DNA of 64,000 nucleotides from Thermoanaerobaculia bacterium (lineage in GTDB: Bacteria > Acidobacteriota > Thermoanaerobaculia > Multivoradales > JAHZIX01): NCBI GenBank assembly GCA_027069135.1, contig JALXFE010000181.1, positions 1-64,000 on the forward strand. The letters run 5' to 3'. Below are positions 9,912 to 18,196 of the stretch, piece after piece. The translations under genes were made by a program, and so were the position numbers. A model generated the notes under the pieces. That model was not told where the DNA came from and ran no database searches. It worked only from the letters and a program-made list of their open reading frames with translations. Positions within the stretch are counted from its first letter, which is position 1. Each line of letters starts with the position of its first letter.

Positions 9912-9932
9912 CGCATGGGATTAGGGTGGGAC
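9912..9932 (+). repeat. G-rich dispersed repeat, copy 2
   Basis: Identical over 21 bases to the copy 58 bases upstream, in the same orientation. It is followed by TTCGGCAG. I see no clear palindrome after this copy. Confidence 0.6.
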
Positions 9933-10068
9933 TTCGGCAGGATCAAATAGTTGCAAATGACCTGAATTTCAACTAAGTTGGCTCTGCCTCCCTGGCAAGA
10001 CTCATTTCTTGACCTAAACCTCCGAGACTCACTCCTGTGGCGCTCGGATTTGCGTGAGGAGAGGAACC

Positions 10069-10743
10069 ATGCACCACCAGCCCGGGGCGAAACGACTCAG
10101 CAGTGTCTCTCGTCCGAAACTGCTCCTTGCTCTCACCCTTCTTCTATTCTTCCTTCCCCCCGACCTCGAAGCCCAAACCATTGTTCAGAACGACACCATC
10201 GTCGACTTTGGCCAAGCCGCCATCCAAGCCGGTTTCGTGGCCCAAGAGATGGCTGGAGCCTGGCTCACTTCCCCTTGCGATGGCTCGGTTACTGCGGTAC
10301 GAATCATCTGGCTCTCCCTGACCGGCGGCGCGCCGAACACCCTCGGTGAGTGGGTGCGGGTCTTCGAGGAGGGATCCTTCCCGGTGCCCGGCGCGATCTT
10401 GGCAGACTTGCCCGGACCCGTCATGACCGATGGCTTCGCGAACGAATTCATCCTGCCGGCACCTATCGCTGTCAGCAATGGTCAAACTTTCGTGGTCGGA
10501 TTCAAATTCCTTACCGCGCCCCCAGCCGTGGGGCCCAGCCTCGTAACCGACACCGACGGCTGCCAGGCCGGCCGCAACGGAATCTTCGCCATCCCTCCGA
10601 ATCTTTGGTTTTCTTCTTGCACGCTGGGAGTCACCGGCGATTTTGGCATACGTGCCGTGGTGACCTGTGGAGCCGCAGGTCCTTTCTTTGCCGATGGTTT
10701 CGAGAGCGGGGATACCAGCTCTTGGAGCGCCACAGTACCCTAG
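10069..10743 (+). CDS. Exported protein with DGFESGDTSSWS C-terminal tail
   Basis: A 224-residue protein of unknown function. The ATG at 10069 is preferred over the in-frame GTG at 10054 because GAGGAGAGG lies just upstream of it. A basic N-terminus and hydrophobic core ending at LEAQ form a signal peptide (residues 1 to about 32). The mature part is a beta-rich, Gly/Pro-rich domain with four Cys. It ends in FFADGFESGDTSSWSATVP, a C-terminal tail found on many exported proteins of Acidobacteriota and some Gammaproteobacteria; a role in sorting or anchoring is suspected but not established as far as I know. The gene stands alone, about 220 bases after the C25 protease gene. Confidence 0.75.
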   Translation: MHHQPGAKRLSSVSRPKLLLALTLLLFFLPPDLEAQTIVQNDTIVDFGQAAIQAGFVAQEMAGAWLTSPCDGSVTAVRIIWLSLTGGAPNTLGEWVRVFEEGSFPVPGAILADLPGPVMTDGFANEFILPAPIAVSNGQTFVVGFKFLTAPPAVGPSLVTDTDGCQAGRNGIFAIPPNLWFSSCTLGVTGDFGIRAVVTCGAAGPFFADGFESGDTSSWSATVP

Positions 10744-10870
10744 AAGGCCCACGGCTCCGCCGAGTCAGGGCGCCAGCAAGCAAGTAGGAATCGTCTCGAG
10801 GCCGAGGCTTCGGTCTACAATCGGAGTATGCATCCGTTCACTCCCAAGGATCTGGACTTCGAGCTGCCCC

Positions 10871-11212
10871 ATGAAGGATAGACTCTCCCGACGCCTGAGC
10901 CCCGCCGCCAAGAAAGCTTTCTTACTCTCCGCTCCCGAGGCACCGATTCGAGCCCTGGTCGAAGTCGTTGCCCCGGAATTCGTCGAAGAGCTCAAAGCTC
11001 GCTTCGAAGAAGAAGGTGCCACCCTCACCCGGTGGACACAAGGCACCAGACTCCTGACTCTCGAGGCCACGGCCGGCCTGCTCCCGGACCTGGCGCAGCT
11101 CGAGGGAGTCCTCTACATCGACGTCGCGACGAAATTTCGCCAGAGTCATGAGCTGCACAAGAAAGACGCCGAGACCGAGGCCTCGATACAAGTCCACCCA
11201 GACGAGAAGTAG
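10871..11212 (+). CDS. Small stand-alone protein resembling a protease prodomain
   Basis: A 113-residue soluble protein without signal peptide. The core (about residues 20-92) reads as a beta-alpha-beta sandwich: RALVEVV, a long amphipathic helix, LLTLEAT, then a second helix and LEGVLYIDV. This pattern is like inhibitor-I9-type subtilisin prodomains, in which the last strand passes through the protease active site. A subtilase gene lies 570 bases downstream on the same strand, with a tRNA gene between them, and its N-terminal region has a comparable strand-helix pattern. I infer an intramolecular-chaperone-like or inhibitor role; the sequence match is weak. The start at 10871 overlaps the stop of a possible 17-codon leader frame (10828-10881) preceded by GGAG. 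Confidence 0.5.
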   Translation: MKDRLSRRLSPAAKKAFLLSAPEAPIRALVEVVAPEFVEELKARFEEEGATLTRWTQGTRLLTLEATAGLLPDLAQLEGVLYIDVATKFRQSHELHKKDAETEASIQVHPDEK

Positions 11213-11525
11213 CCTGCCGGCCACCAAGAGAAAAGCCCACCCTCGCTACCCAATAGCCTCCCTACGATCGCTGCCCCGCCTACGATGTGGGCAGAGATAG
11301 AGCTGTGTCTGCGAAGGAAGCAGCGAAATTTCTTGGCAGACCATGCCGGAACCGCTGCGAGACCCAGAGCTAAGTACCTAAAAACAATGAGTTTAGGGAC
11401 ATGCCTCGGAGCAGCGGGGTACGGCGCTGGGCCCGAGCCAAGCGCGATCCGTCTGGCACGGAAAGTGCTTACTCAATCTATCAGTTACGGCCGTGAGGCT
11501 ATTGAGAGGCTGTAGAAAGGGAAGG
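11213..11525. other. Intergenic region before tRNA-Glu
   Basis: A 313-base gap. Short open frames here lack ribosome-binding sites and recognisable sequence. One stretch at 11454-11469, TGGCACG-N4-GTGC on the plus strand, is one base from a sigma-54 core promoter, but the nearest plus-strand gene starts 300 bases away beyond the tRNA. Confidence 0.4.
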
Positions 11526-11602
11526 TGGTAGCCCCAACGGGATTCGAACCCGTGTCGCCAGCTTGAAAGGCTGGTGTCCTGACCTGGCTAGACGATGGGG
11601 CC
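11526..11602 (-). tRNA. tRNA-Glu (anticodon UUC)
   Basis: Read on the minus strand, GGCCCCA at the 5' end pairs with TGGGGCT at the 3' end (G-U at the first pair), followed by discriminator A and an encoded CCA at 11526-11528. The anticodon arm is CCAGC-CTTTCAA-GCTGG, giving anticodon TTC. The T arm carries the standard GGTTCGAATCC. It is 74 bases without the CCA, within the normal range. Confidence 0.95.
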
Positions 11603-11777
11603 ACACTATTTGGGGGAGGGCATCCCCCGGGAAGGCGGAGGATAGCACAAGGTCGAGCTGGGGAGAAGACCACTATCAAGGTCGGAAAACCAGCTCTTGG
11701 GTCCGTCTTGAAAGAGAGACCCCGAAGTGCTTCAGGAAAAAGTCTTGCGATTTCCAAAACAGTAGGAGGACAGAGCC

Positions 11778-13673
11778 ATGAAAGCGATGAGGCATCGGGG
11801 ATTGGACCCCAAACTGCGCCGTTTGATCAAGACCGCCTTGGACCCGCGGAGGCTGGAGAATGCTGTCCGGGGTGGGGAATTTACCGCAAAGCCGCAGGAT
11901 CTGCCGGCGGGGCCGTTCCATCCCGCGGAGCTCACCAAACGGGTGCTGATCCGCCTTGCGGGTAAGAACGTGCCGGAGGAATGCCAGGACTTGAAGTGGG
12001 TTCGCATCGTTGACGACATCTACGCTGTAGGGGTTCCCCTCGATCGCATGGAATCGACAGCCGCCGCCGAGGGCATCGAATACGTGGAGTCCGGTCGCAG
12101 CATGGCCCCAGCCCTTTCAAACTCCGTGCCGGAAACCCATGCGGATACGGTACGTTCCGGTGCTCTCGGGCTCACAGGTCAGGGTGTCGCGGTCGGGGTC
12201 ATCGATTTCGGGTTCGACTTCACCTTGGATGATTTCCGAAACCCGGACGGGAGTACCCGTATCGCCTTCTTATGGGATCAAGGTCTCAGGCCTGAGACGG
12301 GAGAAGTCTCGCCGGCCCGCTTCGGTTATGGCGTCGAGTATGACCGGGCCGCGCTCGATGACGCTCTCGGGAGCTCCGGCGACGCTTTCGACGCGATCCG
12401 CCACAGGCCCGGGGCCAAGAGCCACGGAACCCATGTAACCGGTACCGCGGCCGGCAACGGTCGTACTTCGGATGCGGACTTCCCCACCGACACCTTCGTT
12501 GGAGCCGCTCCCGAGGCGACACTGATCCTGGTACAACCGGACGCACGCGACGCTGCCGGGAGCTTTACCGACTCAGTCCATGTGGCCGAGGCCATCGCTT
12601 ATGTCTTCGAAAAGGCGGACGAGCTCGGGCTGCCTTGCGTGATCAACATGAGCCTGGGTCAGAACGGCGGAAGCCATGACGGCGAAAGCATCGTAGAAAG
12701 AGCGATCAATCGCCTTTTGGAACGTCCCGGGCGCGCCATGGTGGTGGCCGCTGGCAACGAGCATACCTGGAGGGGCCACGCCGGGGGAAACCTCGCCCAA
12801 GGAGACACCCGAACCCTTCGCTGGCGCTTCGGTGGTGGATTGCCCCTGGCCTCCGGCGGACAGCTACCGCCGGGATTCGGCGACTTCACCCCCAACGAAT
12901 TGGAGATCTGGTACTCCTCCCGGGATGTGTTCCGGATACGTATCCGAGATCCCCTAGGGAATGAATCCGATATCGTCGACCCAGACAACACGGAGATTCA
13001 CAACTTTCCCAGCGGCGACACGGCCTTCATCGACTCGGAGCGATTCACAGTCTTGAATGGCGACGCGAGAATCTACATCGAGCTCAGCGCCGGGAACGAC
13101 AAATTGACAGAAGGCGATTGGGAGGTCGAGATCGAGTCCGCTGAGACACGAGACGGTCGATTCGACGCCTGGATCGAGCGGGATGCCCGAAGGGGCTTCA
13201 ACAACTTCGCAGACCAAAGCTTCTTCGTGGGCACTGATTTCGACGGCCAAAAAACACTCGGCACCCCCGCCACGACGCGGCGGGGCATCGCCGTTGCGAA
13301 CTATGACCACCGGACGCAGACCCCGGCCGACTCCAGTAGTCGGGGGCCTACTCGAAACGGTCGAGGTAAGCCGGAGATCGCAGCCCCGGGGACAGGAATC
13401 CTTTCCTCGGCCTCCTTGGCAGGACGCCCGGAGCCCGGAAACCCAACGGCAACGGTTCCAGCCCGTACTCAGATGTCCGGTACCAGCATGGCCGCACCCC
13501 ATGTCACCGGCATCGTCGCCTTGATCCTGCAGCAGGACCCAAGATTGTCGACGGAACAAATTCGCAAAATCCTCATCGCCTCCGCCAGCCCACCGAGCGG
13601 AATCACCCCCTTCGACAAAGCCTGGGGCTTCGGAAGAGTAGACGCCGCAGCAGCCGTAGCCCTTGCTGGCTAA
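11778..13673 (+). CDS. Subtilisin-like serine protease (S8), no signal peptide
   Basis: A 631-residue S8 protease. The catalytic triad is visible: Asp143 in GVIDFGFDF, His216 in KSHGTHVTGTAAG and Ser570 in SGTSMAAPHVTG. Oxyanion-region and substrate-groove strands (INMSLGQNGG, VVAAGNEH) are intact. The first 125 residues look like a cytoplasmic-type prodomain rather than a signal peptide: the N-terminus MKAMRHRGLDPKLRRL is charged and no hydrophobic core follows. A roughly 150-residue insertion between the His and Ser regions (about 335-490) is beta-rich and resembles the inserted domain of Csp-type subtilases. AGGAGG lies 10 bases upstream of the ATG. The protein may act inside the cell or use a non-Sec route. 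Confidence 0.9.
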   Translation: MKAMRHRGLDPKLRRLIKTALDPRRLENAVRGGEFTAKPQDLPAGPFHPAELTKRVLIRLAGKNVPEECQDLKWVRIVDDIYAVGVPLDRMESTAAAEGIEYVESGRSMAPALSNSVPETHADTVRSGALGLTGQGVAVGVIDFGFDFTLDDFRNPDGSTRIAFLWDQGLRPETGEVSPARFGYGVEYDRAALDDALGSSGDAFDAIRHRPGAKSHGTHVTGTAAGNGRTSDADFPTDTFVGAAPEATLILVQPDARDAAGSFTDSVHVAEAIAYVFEKADELGLPCVINMSLGQNGGSHDGESIVERAINRLLERPGRAMVVAAGNEHTWRGHAGGNLAQGDTRTLRWRFGGGLPLASGGQLPPGFGDFTPNELEIWYSSRDVFRIRIRDPLGNESDIVDPDNTEIHNFPSGDTAFIDSERFTVLNGDARIYIELSAGNDKLTEGDWEVEIESAETRDGRFDAWIERDARRGFNNFADQSFFVGTDFDGQKTLGTPATTRRGIAVANYDHRTQTPADSSSRGPTRNGRGKPEIAAPGTGILSSASLAGRPEPGNPTATVPARTQMSGTSMAAPHVTGIVALILQQDPRLSTEQIRKILIASASPPSGITPFDKAWGFGRVDAAAAVALAG

Positions 13674-13700
13674 CGATCAATGGTCTTTGGAATCCGAGAT

Positions 13701-13716
13701 ACCACCCAAATCCCAG
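13701..13716 (-). repeat. G-rich dispersed repeat, copy 3 (RAYT 3' side)
   Basis: On the minus strand it reads CTGGGATTTGGGTGGT, matching the GGGATTWGGGTGGG core except for the last G. It lies 210 bases beyond the stop of the RAYT gene, on the same strand as that gene. Confidence 0.5.
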
Positions 13717-13925
13717 GAAATCCTAGACGTTTCATGTATCCCTCCCAATTCGATGCCCTACTACCTCCTCAACTCAGGCGGCCGGGCATCGAATTGGCTT
13801 CCTTTGTCCCAGATACTGGCAACTTCCTGCGGCCTGGCGGGTATCGAGACACACCTGTACGGCGAAGGCTAGCCACCACCAGCTCTCCGGAGCCCAAGCA
13901 ATTTGTGAGTCGAAGTGTTCTGCAC

Positions 13926-14867
13926 TCATGGTGGACCATGAACTCGTACAAACGGCTGGCCGGGAGGAAAACAACCCTCCGGAAAACGGGGAGTTGGGTG
14001 CCCGGACCGTAGTTTTTCGGAAGCAGCGCGGTAGGCTGCCAAGAAGATTTTATAGGCTTCTACGTACACCCTCCGTACGGCATTGGATGCCGCATGAACG
14101 ATGGGTAGGCGACTAGATTTCGCGTTCTTCGGTTGGTGATGGGGTTGCTGCTGGAGAACGGCATGTCGGCCCAATGGGCGACTCCCCTCAAGGCGATGCC
14201 GTTCGGCTGTCCTTTCTTCGATCTCTCGGACCATGTCGGAAATCCGCTCCAGGTACTCCTCGCCAGAGAGGTGGGCCCAGCAAGGAAGCTGAGATATTTC
14301 AAGTTCGAGCTCCTCTTCAAAGTCAACTACCCGTATTTTTCCTCGATTCCTCTTTCGCCGACGGGCCTCATAGAGCCCCGTGCGGTTGACCCAGATACCC
14401 TTTGGGTTGCGACCGGAGAGCAGAATCGAGGCCGCATGCACGCCGGGCCAGTCCCGAGGGCTCGCCACGAGCCCTTCCTTGCAGGCCTGCTCCAAGACAT
14501 ACCGAAGCATCATGACCTGCGAGGCCTCGTCGCTCGCGACGATGCTGGATGAAAAAGGCTGCCCCCAGAATTTCCCACTCCATTTGTGCAGCTTCCCGAT
14601 CTCTCGGGCTATGTTTCCATCAACGAAATGCATGAACTTTGCCTGCTGCTCCGCATCGCGGAACCAGAGAAGCATGTGCCCATGGTTCGAGAGGAAGGCC
14701 GGGGCGAAAATGCGGACCTCGTACTTTCTCTGAGCCCGCGCAAGAACTCCGAGAATTAGCTGATTAACCCTCGGGGAGGGTCTCAGTAGAAAGCGTGCTT
14801 GGATACATCGGATAGAGACGAAGACCATCTCTCCGGGCGACGGGACATATCGTGGTGAATTTGACAT
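13926..14867 (-). CDS. RAYT: REP-associated tyrosine transposase (IS200/IS605-like HUH family)
   Basis: A 313-residue single-strand HUH transposase-like protein. The two metal-binding His are in SNHGHMLLW (residues 62 and 64) and the probable nucleophile is Tyr123 in LRYVLEQACKEGLV, the position where RAYTs usually have YxxxNPxRAGLV. The N-terminal YVPSPGEMVFVSIRCIQARFLLRP matches the usual first strand of the family. The frame stays open further upstream, but the start at 14867 gives the normal family N-terminus. No left/right IS200 ends or second transposase gene are visible. RAYTs are single-copy, domesticated relatives of transposases that mobilise short palindromic REPs, and the gene here is flanked by G-rich repeats in opposite orientation. 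Confidence 0.8.
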   Translation of the reverse strand: MSNSPRYVPSPGEMVFVSIRCIQARFLLRPSPRVNQLILGVLARAQRKYEVRIFAPAFLSNHGHMLLWFRDAEQQAKFMHFVDGNIAREIGKLHKWSGKFWGQPFSSSIVASDEASQVMMLRYVLEQACKEGLVASPRDWPGVHAASILLSGRNPKGIWVNRTGLYEARRRKRNRGKIRVVDFEEELELEISQLPCWAHLSGEEYLERISDMVREIEERTAERHRLEGSRPLGRHAVLQQQPHHQPKNAKSSRLPIVHAASNAVRRVYVEAYKIFLAAYRAASEKLRSGHPTPRFPEGCFPPGQPFVRVHGPP

Positions 14868-14926
14868 CTCACTCTTAGGAGACGCAGATCCGCCCGTGTT
14901 CCTTGCAAGTCTTGGGAAAATTCTTT

Positions 14927-14943
14927 CATGGGATTTGGGTGGG
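14927..14943 (+). repeat. G-rich dispersed repeat, copy 4 (RAYT 5' side)
   Basis: CATGGGATTTGGGTGGG on the plus strand, 60 bases upstream of the RAYT start. It is inverted relative to the copy on the other side of the gene. Confidence 0.6.
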
Positions 14944-14944
14944 A

Positions 14945-14990
14945 AGCCGGAGAAAGCCGGAGAAAAGCCGGAGAAAGCCAAGCCGGAGAA
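14945..14990 (+). repeat. Short tandem repeat of AGCCGGAGAA
   Basis: Four copies of AGCCGGAGAA at 14945, 14955, 14966 and 14981, with one- and five-base interruptions. It directly follows the G-rich repeat upstream of the RAYT gene. It is not in a supported coding frame. Confidence 0.7.
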
Positions 14991-15082
14991 GAACGGTGAA
15001 GCCGCCGCTTGGCATCTGCTGTGCTCGCCGGATAGAATCACCGGCCGGCCAAAGACCGCGGCGCTTTTGCTGAGCGCTGCCC

Positions 15083-18000
15083 ATGATTCAGAGGACCCCA
15101 GTGGCTGAATTTCCACAACTCGAATTCCACCGCAACGGCGTCGGTCTGGCTTTGCCTTCCGCGACGGAGACGACGCCTTGGACGATGTTGATCCTGCCCG
15201 AGAAGGAAAGCGGCCGCCCGGTCCGGTCCTGTTCTTGTGGGGCTAGCGGCAACAAGACGTGCGAACACCTCAAGGCTCTTTCCGGAGCCTTCGTTCAATA
15301 CCGCAAGGCAAGAAGCGGCCTACCTTGGGCACAACGATTCTCCGCGAGTCTGTGGTACCGGCTTGCACGGCTTCTCTTCGAAGGGGAGCCCCTGCCAGCG
15401 GCCGGCGTGGAGGCCCAGACGGTCCAACTGCGGGAGAGCCCCGGCAAGGCCGGCGACCAAAGAATCGATGGATCTGCTCCCGAGGCACCTCCCCTAGCTC
15501 ATAGCCGGAGCACCGGCACAGCGGTGATTCGCGTAACCAAGCCCGACGGGCAAGTTCTTGCCGATTACCTCGACGCCTCGGAGGCCCGAACCCGGTTCCT
15601 CGAGCGGCTCCATCAGCCCCCGGACGGCGGCAGCCGCCGGGGACAGATCCTGGATCGCCTGGCCATGGTTCAATGGACGCCGGAGGAGCGAAGCTTCGCC
15701 AAGGCAGGAATGAAGCTCGGCCGCCAGGTCTGGGAAGAGAGCTTCTGGCACCGCGTAGCCTGCCATGGATTCCGGGAGCTCGAAGACCAGGCTCTGTTCT
15801 TCGAGCCCAGTATCCATCGCAAATCCGGCGACTTCAGGCTCACCGTCCGGACGCTCCTCCAAGGGGATGAGCCTCTTCCCATGGTCAGGCTCACCGTGCC
15901 CCGGGACCGGGTACGGGCCGTGCTCAGATTCCTCGCTGCCGAGCTACCGGACCAACCCGGCCTCGAACTCCACCCGGTGCCGCTCAAATCCCTCTTTCGC
16001 ATCACCCCGGACACCGAGCTCGATCTGGAAGTGCAGCCTGTGATCCGGCTGCTTCAGGCCTCCGGAGAGGAGCGCTTCTTTGCCCGGGATGACCTTGAGC
16101 GCTTCACCTATGGCAGGCTCGTGTATCTGCCGGAGCTGGAAATTCTCGCCGAGCTCGAAGCTCCCGGTCGAGAACGAAAATTCAAGGCCCCCCAGCGCAT
16201 GCGCCTCGCCCGTAGCCAGGTTCCAAGCTTTCTCTCAGACCATCTGGAAGCGGTCGAAGCCGGAACCCTCCTCGTCGATCCGGCCCTCGGGGAAGTAGAA
16301 GTCTTCCGCGCCGTCGATGGCATCGAGATCTCCCGCGGGACTCTCGGCGACGGTGGATATGAGCTCTCCGGAAGCTATCTCATCGGCCCCCACGTGGTGT
16401 CCTTTGGGGATGTGCTCACCGCCCGGGCGGAAGGGCGACCGTACCTCGAGCTAGGGGATGGATGGCTGGACCTCTCCTCCCCGAATCTGGAATTGTTGGA
16501 TGAGTTAGCTCAAGAGAGCCTGCTCCGTGTACCGCTAGCGGCCGACACCGACGAGGGGGCGGAGAATCCATCGTCGCAGGAGAAGTCCGACCGTATCCGC
16601 CTGGCCCCCAGCGCCCTCCTGCGCCTCCAGGCGGAGAACGCCAACCCGGTCAAGGTCTCCGATGGGACGGAAGGAGGAATAGCCCTCGAACGGCTCTTGG
16701 AGCTGCGGCCATCCCGCCCCTACGAGCCGGCAAAGGGCTTTCGTTCAGAGCTGCGGCCCTACCAGGTATTGGGCGTCGAGTGGTTGCGTTGGGCGTGGGA
16801 GAACCGGCTGGGAGCCCTCCTCGCGGACGATATGGGCTTGGGCAAGACCCATCAGATAATGGCTCTCATGACCGGTCTCCAGGAGCTCGATCAAGTGGAG
16901 GCTCCCATGTTGGTGGTCTGCCCCACTAGCGTCCTCAGCCATTGGCAGGGGCTGACAGCTCGTTTCGCGCCGGAGCTACGGGTCGTGCTCCATCATGGTC
17001 CTCAGCGCCGGCTGCCCTCGGCACGAAAAAGACGCGGAGGCATGGTCCTCCTCACCTCCTACGGCGTCCTGAGGCGGGATGCCGAGGCCCTCGAAGCGAT
17101 CCCCTTTTCCCTCGTGGTCTTCGACGAGATCCAACATTTGAAGAACCGCGCAACCCTCGCCTTTCAGGCGGCCCGGCAGCTACAGGCGGAGGCCAAGCTC
17201 GGCCTTTCAGGAACCCCCATAGAAAACTCCCTCGGAGACATCAAGGTTCTCTTCGATCTCCTGCTACCGGGCTACCTGGGGAGCCATTCGAGCTTCGCCC
17301 GCCGCTGGGGCGCCGCGGGAACGCCATCGACGCAACAGATGGACGAGCTTCGCCGGGTCCTGGCCCCCTTCATCCTAAGGCGCACCAAGCAGGCGGTGCT
17401 CCAAGAGCTGCCGCCGAAGTTCGAAGAGGAAAGACTCTGCCGTCTCAGCACCGACCAGGCGAAGCTCTACCGCACCGCCGTCGAGACCCGCGGCAAGGCG
17501 CTGGCGGAACGCCTCAAGAAGCGAGACCAGAAGATCCCCTACCTCCATGTCTTCGCTCTCCTCAACCACCTCAAACAGGTCTGTGATCATCCGGCATTGG
17601 CCCTGCGCAAGCTGGACCGGGCCGAGAGCTACCGCTCCGGAAAATGGGAGCTCTTCTGCGAGCTCCTCGACGAAGCTCTGGCCAGCGGCCACAAGATCGT
17701 CGTCTTTACTCAGTACCTGGGCATGATCACCCTCATGACTCGCCATCTGGAGACTCTCGACGTGGGCTTCGTGTCCCTCACCGGCTCCACCCGAGACCGA
17801 GGCCCACGGATCGCCCGATTCAACGAAGATCCGGACTGCAGAGTATTCCTGGGAAGCCTGAAAGCCGGCGGCACCGGCATCGACCTCATCGGTGGATCCG
17901 TGGTCATTCACTATGATCGCTGGTGGAACGCCGCCCGGGAGAACCAGGCCACGGATCGGGTCTATCGAATGGGTCAGAAGCGGGCCGTCCACGTCCTCAA

Positions 18001-18151
18001 GCTTGTGACCCAAGGCACTCTCGAAGAGAAGATCAGCGCCATCATCGAGGCCAAGCGAGCTCTCATGGAAAATATTGTCCAGGCCGACGACCCAAGTCTG
18101 GCGAAGGTCTTCAGCCGCGAAGAGCTTCTGGACCTCCTCGCTTCCGTATAG
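15083..18151 (+). CDS. SNF2-family helicase with N-terminal SWIM zinc finger
   Basis: A 1022-residue DNA-dependent ATPase/translocase. A SWIM zinc finger (Cys50-x-Cys52-x7-Cys60-x-His62) is near the N-terminus, then a long helicase-associated region, then the SNF2 core from about residue 555. Visible motifs are LADDMGLGKT (Walker A), VFDEIQHLKN (motif II, DEIQ), LSGTPIENS (motif III) and the C-terminal lobe VFTQYLGM and WWNAARENQATDRVYRMGQ (motifs V and VI). Bacterial SWIM/SNF2 proteins are thought to remodel protein-DNA or RNA polymerase complexes, but the role is usually unknown. An alternative start is the GTG at 15101, which has the better AGAGGA ribosome-binding site and would shorten the protein by six residues. 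The gene converges on the ATP-grasp gene. Confidence 0.93.
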   Translation: MIQRTPVAEFPQLEFHRNGVGLALPSATETTPWTMLILPEKESGRPVRSCSCGASGNKTCEHLKALSGAFVQYRKARSGLPWAQRFSASLWYRLARLLFEGEPLPAAGVEAQTVQLRESPGKAGDQRIDGSAPEAPPLAHSRSTGTAVIRVTKPDGQVLADYLDASEARTRFLERLHQPPDGGSRRGQILDRLAMVQWTPEERSFAKAGMKLGRQVWEESFWHRVACHGFRELEDQALFFEPSIHRKSGDFRLTVRTLLQGDEPLPMVRLTVPRDRVRAVLRFLAAELPDQPGLELHPVPLKSLFRITPDTELDLEVQPVIRLLQASGEERFFARDDLERFTYGRLVYLPELEILAELEAPGRERKFKAPQRMRLARSQVPSFLSDHLEAVEAGTLLVDPALGEVEVFRAVDGIEISRGTLGDGGYELSGSYLIGPHVVSFGDVLTARAEGRPYLELGDGWLDLSSPNLELLDELAQESLLRVPLAADTDEGAENPSSQEKSDRIRLAPSALLRLQAENANPVKVSDGTEGGIALERLLELRPSRPYEPAKGFRSELRPYQVLGVEWLRWAWENRLGALLADDMGLGKTHQIMALMTGLQELDQVEAPMLVVCPTSVLSHWQGLTARFAPELRVVLHHGPQRRLPSARKRRGGMVLLTSYGVLRRDAEALEAIPFSLVVFDEIQHLKNRATLAFQAARQLQAEAKLGLSGTPIENSLGDIKVLFDLLLPGYLGSHSSFARRWGAAGTPSTQQMDELRRVLAPFILRRTKQAVLQELPPKFEEERLCRLSTDQAKLYRTAVETRGKALAERLKKRDQKIPYLHVFALLNHLKQVCDHPALALRKLDRAESYRSGKWELFCELLDEALASGHKIVVFTQYLGMITLMTRHLETLDVGFVSLTGSTRDRGPRIARFNEDPDCRVFLGSLKAGGTGIDLIGGSVVIHYDRWWNAARENQATDRVYRMGQKRAVHVLKLVTQGTLEEKISAIIEAKRALMENIVQADDPSLAKVFSREELLDLLASV

Positions 18152-18196
18152 CGCCTTCGCCGACCGAAACGCTCTGCCCAGAATCGGCGACCAGGC

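Noticed and set aside
10041-10056. TGGCGC...TTTGC as sigma-54 promoter for the gene at 10069
   Set aside because: GG to GC spacing is one base too long and it lies only about 13 bases before the start codon.
11285-11515. 76-codon frame before tRNA-Glu
   Set aside because: It has no ribosome-binding site, its composition is not protein-like, and it has no neighbour relation.
13701-14990. Complete IS200/IS605 insertion sequence
   Set aside because: There are no subterminal hairpin ends or accessory tnpB; the transposase matches the single-copy RAYT type.
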